Shown here one piece after another: positions 56,009-64,000 of a stretch of DNA of 64,000 bases. The first letter of the stretch is position 1. Every line of letters begins with the position of its first letter. Source of the stretch: Steinernema hermaphroditum (taxonomy: Eukaryota; Nematoda; Chromadorea; Rhabditida; Steinernematidae); assembly GCA_030435675.1 (NCBI GenBank), contig CM059621.1, positions 16,678,001 through 16,742,000 of the forward strand, given 5' to 3'. A program made the position numbers and the translations under genes. The notes beneath the pieces are model-generated. The model had not been told where the DNA came from. It saw only the letters and a list, made by a program, of their open reading frames with translations, and ran no database searches.

Positions 56009-56159
56009 CAAGAAGGGGAAATGAATGTGTGTTCTGAAGAGATACCGCAGAAAGAGAAATGGGACAGTAATCCACTGAAGGAATCCATAGGCGATCTTGA
56101 TTAAATTCTCACGTAAATTAAGTTGAACCTTTATTTTTTATCGGTGATGATCGGTCTCA
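56009..56159. other. 3' flank of receptor D
   Basis: Contains possible polyadenylation signals; nothing else is seen. Confidence 0.4.
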
Positions 56160-56420
56160 CAGAAATGAGTTGAGTGAGCGGTCGTTCTCGGTCATCTTGT
56201 GATCGCCCCGGCTCCTAGAAGATCTGGAACACCAAGGAGTTGTAGCCACCACCCGCACAGTCCATTGAAGCCAAAGATTCGTTGTAATTCCGAGGTTCCG
56301 AAGAGCCGAAGGCCTTCCGCTCCGTTCGCTGTGGTCTATGCCCGCACCTCGACTAGATTCAGCTTCTTCAAACAACTTTGAAGCCCGCACACATAGGATC
56401 GCCGCGCTCCTCTCGGAGGA
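56160..56420. repeat. Dispersed repeat, copy 2
   Basis: Matches 48405-48750 in patches: GAGTTGAGTGAGCGGTCGTTCTCGG near the start, GGAACACCA(A/G)GGAG, and CCGTTCGCTGTG...TGCCCGC near the end. A short third piece lies near 56545. Confidence 0.55.
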
Positions 56421-57534
56421 AAGGAGACGCCTTGTAGGGTATAAGCCGCTTATTGAAGAGTATAAACTCGTGCAAAAATACTCGTAGATGACACTAAATG
56501 ACCATTATTTTAACTAATGAATGCGTTTCATTCACGAACAGGAAACGATGGGTTGAGTGAGCGGTCGTTTAGAGCAGACATGTCCGTCGTATTCCACGCA
56601 TTTTCAAAGTGCACATCTGTGCACTTTTGCTGAAATTCCGGAATTTCCAAAAATAGATCCCAAAATTTATTCTGAAACACTACATTTTGTGTCATTTATG
56701 ATCCGATAACCATTAAAGTGTCAACTGTCAAACAAAGTGCGGTTTGAAATCGGAATTACATTGAGGATGGGACGATAAGTGCATCTTTAGTTTTTGGAAA
56801 TAAGCATTTCTCACTAATAAGTTCCGCTGTCGTCAAATGCTTGATCAATTCCGCGAGTCTGGCGGCCTCTAGGACCGTCCCCGAACTTCAATGAACGCCA
56901 TCTGCAACTCCTGAGCGTGAAAAATCGTAGATTGAAGAGGCGATTTCAGTTGATGTTCACTCCAATGTCGTCACATTTTAGCTGACGGAAAGCGTCGCCA
57001 TTAAGAACGACAGGGTTATCGTGTCCCCTATCCTTTGCAGAACGGTGTCGGTGATAACTGATGGAGCTGTTTGGCAGAGGCGGCATTGAAACACTTCATT
57101 GAATACCTTAAACAGAGACGTGTTGGGTCGAGTCGAAGTATGTAGCCTTGCGCTGTTGTATTGGTACTCTTTCGCTGAGATTTGAGTGTGTATGACTACG
57201 AGTCGATCTTTTGATGATGTCTTAAAGCACTTCACAAGGGAAGATCTGGTCAATTAGCTCGATCTTAGGTGGACACCTCGGAATGCTCCCTTGTCAGTAA
57301 CAACCTAATATTTTGTGTCGCAGAAAAGTCCATTTTCATTTCGTCGAAGTAGGGGAAGTTCACTTTAGTTTGACATATTCACATTTCCGCCCGCCAATCG
57401 GCGACTATCCCGTCCCACGGTCGCTCAGCTGACCCCGCCCAGACGCCTGTTTTTCTCATAAATATTCAGTTCCCGTGACAACAGACTAAAAGGGAGAGCC
57501 GTGGGCGTCTCGACATCACAATTCGTCGTTGACG
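56421..57534. other. Gene-poor region
   Basis: No supported gene. CATAAATATTCAG at 57459-57471 may be a TATA-like element for the gene at 57535. Confidence 0.35.
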
Positions 57535-57778
57535 ATGACGACCAAACGATCGACGCTTCAATCGGTGAGTGCTCCATCTGAAATGTCCCATTGAATCGTT
57601 GCTTTAGCTAATGAACCTGTTCGGCGCCTTTGCCCCGTGGCCGACGATGCCGACGATGTACGAAGAGGACGCGAGGGACGAACTGATGGAGGATCTGATA
57701 GAGTGTGCGGTGCCTGTGAGGAAACTGACGGTCTGCAGCGTGTGCTACGACGACTTCGTCGAAATCGACCTGTCCTGA
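57535..57778 (+). CDS. Small acidic protein
   Basis: Two exons, 57535-57564 and 57608-57778 (43-bp intron), give 66 residues. The first exon encodes MTTKRSTLQS. The second is acidic with APWPTMPTMYEED and ends with VCSVCYDDFVEIDLS; the C-x2-C resembles half a zinc knuckle or RING start. Canonical splice sites and gene-like codon use support it. The family is unknown. Confidence 0.5.
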
Positions 57779-58012
57779 GTCTTTAGGAGAGGACAGTGGC
57801 CACTGTATCTGTACAAATGAGTCTTAATAACTGGGATCCGTCCCTATACTGCCTATGTATATATGAGAGGTCATGCATGACTATTTGTCACAAAAGAGTA
57901 AAATATTTGGAACAAGGATTCTTGTCTGCTTTGCCATGCGAATACGGCGCGATTTTGGCACAAGGAGTCAAGTAACCCTACGATTTACGATTTATTTGTG
58001 GAATCTTCAACA
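57779..58012. other. 3' flank of small gene and of LINE
   Basis: No gene is seen. Confidence 0.4.
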
Positions 58013-58850
58013 TTACATCGAGCCACACCCCATATGAATCCATTGTTGTCGGTCCTCTTCTCGTGCTCGTTGTCGCCACCGTTGCATTCCGAGTTTCTTC
58101 GTGAAATCATCTCGCCATCTGGTCCTCGGTCTTCCGATGGGGCGCGTCGTCGGTGGCCGCCATTCTTCGAGCTTCGTCGACCACTTCTCAGGCAGTTCAC
58201 GAGCAGTCTTCCAGGCGTAGTTCCACTTCCTTCTTGTCGCTGATCCGTGGGCGTCCTTCAGCTTTGTGACTCCTCTCAGCCATTCATTCGTCCTTCTGTC
58301 CAGGAGCCTTACGCGGAGCATCCTCCGTTCCATTCGGCGCTGACTGGTTTCCAGCTTTCTTCGTGCAGCCTTCGTTAGCGTCCATGTTTCACAACCGTAC
58401 AGCATCGCCGGTAGTACGCACTGGTTGAAGAGCCTTCTTTTCCATCGCATCAGGACCGAAGGCGACGTCAGGAACTCCTGCTACTTGCGGAAAACGTTCC
58501 AGCCGCTGCGGATCCTTCGTCCGACTTCCTTCAGATGGTTTCTCGCGAGTCGCACTTCTTGGCCAAGGTAGACGAAGGCTTCGACTTGTTCCAGAGCGTT
58601 TCCGTTCAGGAGGATCGTCGCTTCTTCGTTCGCCATGACCTTCGTCTTTTCTGCGTTAATCTTGAGGCCGCTCCGGAGGGACGCTTCGTTGAGTTCGTCG
58701 ACCATCTTCTGCAGCTCTTCCTCCGACGTGGCCACCAGTGCGATATCGTCTGCAAACCGGAGGTTGGACAGCCTCTCACCATTGACGATGAGTCCGCAGT
58801 TCGTCCAGTCGAGTTCGCGGAAGATTTGCTCGAGCGTCGCCGTTAAACAG
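58013..58850 (-). mobile_element. 5'-truncated RTE-type LINE, reverse transcriptase C-terminus
   Basis: The minus strand encodes the end of a reverse transcriptase: LRFADDIALVATSEEEL contains the catalytic FADD box, followed by GLKINAEKTKVM and FVYLGQEV. After one in-frame stop near 58481 comes the thumb-like region LPAMLYGCETWTLTKAARRKL typical of RTE-clade elements, then GRPRTRWRDDF. Everything upstream, including the endonuclease, is missing, as usual for 5'-truncated LINE copies. Confidence 0.85.
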
Positions 58851-59006
58851 ACGAAAGGACTAATGGCCTATGTTGGATGGAGACAACAATAGCTCTACTG
58901 GTAAAATTGGTGCTTATGGTGCTTTCTTTTATTCCTGCCTAACCCAGTGAAAGTGAAGTGGATCATCTTCTCCTTCTCGAGTCGTTTGACATCTAGCGAT
59001 CCCGAA

Positions 59007-59110
59007 GACATAGTGGCAGTGAACCGGTCTACTGACTGTGTCTGCGTGGATCATTGCCAACGCATCTGATTTATAAACCAATAGGGATCGGTTCCACACT
59101 GGCCCGGGTC
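59007..59110 (+). repeat. tRNA-Thr-like repeat, second copy
   Basis: Shares CATAGTGGCAGTGA, GTGTCTGCGTGGATCATT and GATTTATAAACC...GGGATCGGTTC with the reverse complement of 41085-41185. Its B-box is damaged (GGTTCCACAC). Confidence 0.55.
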
Positions 59111-61159
59111 CCTATTTTGTCCGTTTCAAAGCGACCGCTCTCCATGAACTCTACACCAGTGTTGGACAAACGTTTCCACAATGGATATACTGAAGAAAGT
59201 GACCAAAACACTGAAATAATTCAGATACGAACGTGAGCATCTATTCCATAGTAACGTAGCTGCTCTTGAGGCCTATGGGTTAGGCAATGTCCAGGCTGAA
59301 CAGGGTCGCAAAAGACACAAGAACCACTTGCAAACTTGGCCGAAGCCTGAGACAGCCAAGGCACGAGTGTGATGAGCGGATATCGATGAAACTAGGTGTG
59401 AACGTAGTGCTAGGCTTGATGTTTTTTATTGTGAATTTCCGGGTGTCGCCTAAACTACGGCTAGAAGCCTATGGATAACTTCTCCTTTGCATAAATGTAG
59501 CCAATAGACATATCCACCACTTTGCATTTTCGAAGTACAATGTGGTGAGACCTGCTCAAAACCATCGCACCATCGAAGTTTTCTAGCAGCTGACAAAGCG
59601 CTAGAATAGTAGCTGATAGATGGGCGCCAACCGATTGAACCGATCGACTAGCCGATCACCCGCTCCTCATAAGGTTTCAACTCGATCTGTGTGGGACGCT
59701 TCTGAAGTTTCACTTTCAATGTGGATCTTTGAAAGAAACTTCAATCAATACATTCCTAAGCTTGTTTGGCCAAAAGATAAACATCGAGTGCAGAGGATAT
59801 GAATGAAAAGGCTGTTTGCGACATACAGTAACCCTGGACCCAATCGGCATTCATGAGCAATGTAAACACATCTCTACTGCCCACGACTTCCCTGTTTTAT
59901 CAAAACATGTGATCCAACGACATCTGACTGAATCGCAATGTGTTTACACGACCGTCGGGCAAATGATCTTTTGCGGCGTTGGAATCTCAAACAACGCATA
60001 GAGAAATGTTCCATCCATGAAGGCTGAAGTGTTCGCAGTAGAACAACGATGTTTAGATGCCAATCTCAGTTTTGTCCCTTAAAATTTCGGTCACAAAAAC
60101 TACGTACTATACTAGACTTTATTTCAAAAAACACACCGAACACAAAACATGTATCATCTGCTGTCTCGACGGTCCGAAGCCGGCCCTCGAAAATGACAGA
60201 CGGAACCATTACCATGTAGCTAGAGGGTCATCAATGATACCACCGAATTACATGCCCTAGTACTTGAACACCGTATTTTTTATTATTTCGAGCCCTGTTT
60301 TAGGCATAAGCTTACTCGATAGCCCATGTGATTATGTGCACGCGACTTCTTAGGCAAATAGACTTTATTTCAATATATCATTCCTTCCGGCACACTTCAG
60401 CCCGATCGGCATGTGACTCTGGGAACCTTCCTTTGAGAGCTATAGAGAACAGCCGTTTGACAGCTGTAGGGATCGATTTTCGAGTTGAGTTTCGTCCGAA
60501 ACTTGAGTTTACCATTGATGCATGAGACCAGTCGGTCGAAAGCGATGAGACTAGAACGTACACCTGATCGACGGCCCTTTGTTGTCAGTTCGAAAACTTC
60601 GAATTGGGTCACCCATCATGCATTGTTTAGAAACTGTTGTGATGACCTTTAAGAGATCATCGTGAATGCTGTGTTTGTTGGCTCTGCGTCGATGTCGAAA
60701 TTTTTGATCTACATCAGGCACTTTTGTTCGGCCTTGCACACGTTCACCACGATCTACAGCTTCTTTTCAGGCCACGAAATGTCGAGGCATTATTGTGGCA
60801 CGAAAAAGGGGGGCCTTCGTGGAGAGCTTGATTCATAAAGATCCTGCTTATCCTGTGATAGAGCTGACTTCTTTGAAATGAACTGTTATCACGAAGTGCT
60901 CGATCTTGAATTGTAAACTAGGCGATTAACTGGGCAACTAAAAGTCATACATGTATGTTGAGGGCCTAAGCTGAGACTCCTCAAAGCGTAGCCAATACAA
61001 AAAGGGTGATACGTTCGATGTGAACCGAGACAGCTAAGAAATGTAAATGTACACTGCACACTATGCATTGAAGGATAACAAAAGGCGATTCAGAGATGAG
61101 GATAAAGGAGGGGAGCTAGGTAGAAACTACGATCTTAGGAACTGCTACGTATGTGTTCT
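59111..61159. other. Gene-poor region
   Basis: About 2 kb without supported coding sequence; short frames look random. No repeat family could be recognised by eye. Confidence 0.4.
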
Positions 61160-63812
61160 TCACAACTTCGTCTTCATGATGCTCGACCTAAACTGCAGAT
61201 TTCCAGCAGCGGGTTGGACTCTGGTGGCCCAGACGATTTGGCTTTTGCCACTCAACCACATTTTGAGTTCCTTTCTGAATTCACTATGGCCGACGACGTA
61301 TACAGCAACATGGAGATTGGCGGCCAGGAGTTCGCCCATCGACGCAACGATCTGCATGATGTTGTCGGCGTCCTCGTCCTGGACAAAATAGAACGCCGCC
61401 AGCATCGCCCACTTGGGCAGGACCCAACAGGCGATGTAGACCACTTGGACTTGGACGACGACCGCCGTCAGACGACAATTGTGGCGCAGCGATGGGAGGT
61501 CGGGGAGAGTCTTCTTGAGGGCGAGGGTGGCGACGGAGAGGGCTGAAAGAAGCAGTTTATGGGCTATAACGAAGATGTGTAGGATACCGATGATGGCCAA
61601 GTTGAAGAAGAGCGTGGAGAGACTCATGTAATGTCCGAAGCCGGTAGTCCAATTCGAGGCGACAAGACAAGTGTCCATGTCTTCTTCTTCGAAGGCGTAG
61701 AAGAGCAACCCAGAGGGAACGAGGCAGACGACTAAGACGAGGACGATGGCTGTGATATAGAGCCGGTTGGATAGCTAAAAGGGGATGTTTCAGGGGGTGA
61801 CAGTCTTCTATCAACGAAGAGTGACAAACTTTTTGTACGTTGTAGGTCTACAAAAGATACGATATAGCGTGAAAGTTAAGTAGCTATGGTTGTGCCTAAA
61901 CTCGGTCGGAAGTGCCTGAACCGGAGATGACAATTGAGCCGACCAGGAGCCACCCGAACGCTCTCCACTTTGTGTCGGCATCTCTGGCCTGAAGAGGATA
62001 GCTAAAAGGGTGATATGCTTCAGGGGGTGAGAGTCTATCGATGAAAAGCGGACATAAATGGCGCTGGCGATAGTGTTTGGCCACGCCGCCAGTGGCTCAC
62101 TGCAATGTTTTCCAAACGGCGCTTTCGAGGTCGAGGTTCGAGGCCTCACAGAGGCAGTTTCGCGCAACGGTTTATCCTCTATGGGAAATCGTTTAACTGA
62201 GCTGCCGAGAAGAAGAAGAACGTCAACCGGACGTTTCACTGATAGCAGTGAGATGTAATGTGAACGTTCGACACTTTTTCTAACTTAGAAATGATATCGA
62301 TTGTGAAGATGAAAACTGGCAAAAATCACACAGAATCTTTTGACGGTTTTGGAGTGAAAATCGACTTAAACTGGGACGCTTTTGGCTTGAAAACATGGCT
62401 CCTTGTAAGCCTCAGTATGATGAAGTCCATTGAATATCAAAGGCTTTTTTGGTATTCATTCCCTAATTGCGAGAATTATTCAAAATCGATCCACAAGGGA
62501 GCCTTCAAGTATCACAAAGGAAACCTCTCGCTTGCGACATGGGTGGTCAAGTGGGGCGCCGGTGGAACGCCACATTTGACATCCGGGTTCGAGTCCGGCC
62601 TCCGGCAGCGAATTCAGATGGCATTCGATTCAACGGAAGTCACCTAGCACGCTGCCCATAGAAGTGGTCGCCTCCTAGCAGTCCTCTGTCGATCAGTAAG
62701 TGGAGTGTATACGAGGTGTCGTACATTTTTTTTGTCAGATTTTGTTTCCTTCCATTAATTTCCATAGTCCTGCGTCACATAAGGACTCACATAGGAGAGA
62801 AGCATCGTCTAGATGTTGGAGACTCGAGAGCCAATCGGATTTTGGAAAAAATCTGATCTTTTGCATTGACACAGAAAAAGAGGAGCCTTCCCTGAGAGAC
62901 GGTGGTATGCCTCTCAAGTGGAAAAGAATGGATCTTAAGCAAACACTCACCACCTTTATATTGGACGTAATCGACTTGAGCACCTTATATCGATGAGCGG
63001 CGATCATAAAGGTCGCCATCTGGGCGACATGGTCCCCATAGACCAAAACAGCTCCGGTAGCAAGACAAACACTTTTCTTGTAGTTCTTCATCATGACCAG
63101 TTGGGTGCTCACTCTAGCCAATCCGAACAGACCTGCAAGTGATCTTATAAAAATAATCCTCTTGATTATTATCGATTTGGACGAAGAGATTCCATTTCGT
63201 ACCATCGATTGCAGCTTTCTAACACTTCTTGAAGTCGCGCAGGAACGATTCAGAAGGGAAGAATTCACAGACTGCAATTATTCACCCCCATTCACCCTTA
63301 GAAATATGGGGTTTATACATGAATGCAGCCCACCCAATTTGAACATCCGTTGTCACGTTCATGAACATTAAGAAGAGTCATCATCGTTCTATAGTCATCA
63401 AGAACCCAAAAATATTCATCCGAGAGAACATAGTGACGTCATGCACTGAATTGATCAGCCAGGATCAGTCAAAACCCGAACGGCTCCGAACCGATGCCAG
63501 TTGAGCTTCTGACAAGTTATAGGATCCCTATCAGGGCTGTGCACAATGTCGAGTTTCAAGATCTCGAGAAATCTTGTCTAGCACAACCCTTATCCCTATC
63601 ATTACCCATGAAAAAATGCACCTCATGTCAGGTGTTAACTTACCGAGGATGATTCCCGATACGGACAGTAAAACCAACAACTTATTGAGGCGCTCCTTTC
63701 TGAGAGATTTCCGAAGACATATGAAGAGAACGGCGAAGGAGTTCAGCAACACGGCCGGCACGAGAAGCGCTATCCTCATGCCTATCACAAGAGGCAGATC
63801 ATCGACAGCCAT
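61160..63812 (-). CDS. Seven-transmembrane receptor F (Srsx-like chemoreceptor, divergent)
   Basis: Four exons on the minus strand: 63644-63812, 62951-63132, 61588-61774 and 61160-61542 (306 residues). Helix 1 PAVLLNSFAVLFICL, loop 1 KSLRKERLN, helix 3 ends IAAHRYKVL (His-Arg-Tyr where the others have DR), exon 3 starts LSNRLYITAI, and helix 7 NLHVAVYVVGHSEFR. It is the most divergent of the four receptors, but exon lengths are kept (exon 3 is 187 bases in all). Intron 2 is 1176 bp and carries a tRNA-like repeat; exon 2 has a GTG|GTGAGTG donor choice. Confidence 0.8.
62521..62610 (+). repeat. tRNA-derived repeat in receptor F intron 2
   Basis: AACCTCTCGCTTGCGACATG at the start and B-box GGTTCGAGTCC (62586-62596). 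Related to the copy at 34272-34362. Confidence 0.6.
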
Positions 63813-64000
63813 CGCCGACACAAAATGGGACCCGTCACCACGGCTCCGAGAATATGCAACACTGCCGAGTTCTTGGGATTACGTGCCGTTTATGTTAACA
63901 AAATTAATATTTACTCGACGCCGCCAGGAGGCCGCGCAAAGCCAATTACTAAAAATTTACTTACAACTTACAGCCAAATGTCGCCATGGCGGTGGTCGTG
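63813..64000. other. Right edge, possible start of another gene
   Basis: On the minus strand a short CDS start (ATG GCG ACA TTT GGC) about 15 bases from the window end is followed by GTAAGTTG, a good splice donor. It could be the first exon of a minus-strand gene, but nothing more can be said. Confidence 0.3.

Overview
This 64 kb window looks like nuclear DNA of a rhabditid-type nematode. The evidence is a cuticle-collagen gene, two MSP-domain genes, a family of four-exon seven-transmembrane receptors resembling nematode chemoreceptors, and mostly 37-50 bp GT-AG introns. The genus cannot be named from the sequence alone. No operon-specific trans-splicing can be proved. Exon structures below were worked out by hand from splice signals, reading frame and family alignment, and exon sums are multiples of three in every intact model.

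Layout. 1-4.2 kb and 17.2-24.1 kb are the two arms of a large imperfect inverted duplication. Each arm carries, from outside inwards, a small basic protein gene, a divergent C2H2 zinc-finger gene, a p47/NSFL1C-like SEP-UBX gene and an insulin-degrading-enzyme (IDE) gene. The right-arm IDE is a complete 10-exon gene with its zinc site. The left-arm IDE is a shrunken pseudogene. The spacer (4.2-17.2 kb) holds an unrecognised Pro-rich protein, an MSP-domain gene, a histidine acid phosphatase, ATG9 (8 exons), a third and broken p47 copy, proteasome alpha-5, a terminal-inverted-repeat element and an orphan receptor exon.

24-33 kb holds housekeeping genes: a DNAJB12/14-like ER J-protein, a second acid phosphatase in reverse orientation, SGT1 (CS+SGS domains), a MULE-like element whose terminal repeats are 17-bp tandem arrays, a 650-bp palindrome, a small helical protein and a BAR-like protein. 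33-44 kb holds two receptors, a tRNA-Glu(UUC), small secreted or membrane proteins, a second MSP gene that is an inverted copy of the first, and the collagen. 44-50 kb and 56-61 kb are gene-poor and rich in transposon relics (hAT, mariner, RTE-type LINE) and homopolymer G/C tracts. 51.8-56 kb and 61.2-63.8 kb hold two more receptors; the first has a 2.6 kb intron containing a nested gene and a 73-bp hAT MITE.

Themes. Most genes work independently: autophagy membrane scission (ATG9), proteasome and p97-adaptor proteostasis (alpha-5, p47, J-protein, SGT1), secreted phosphatases, cuticle and sperm-type proteins, chemosensation. What ties the window together is structural. Several gene families are present as oppositely oriented copies, and tRNA-derived repeats and small transposons sit in receptor introns.
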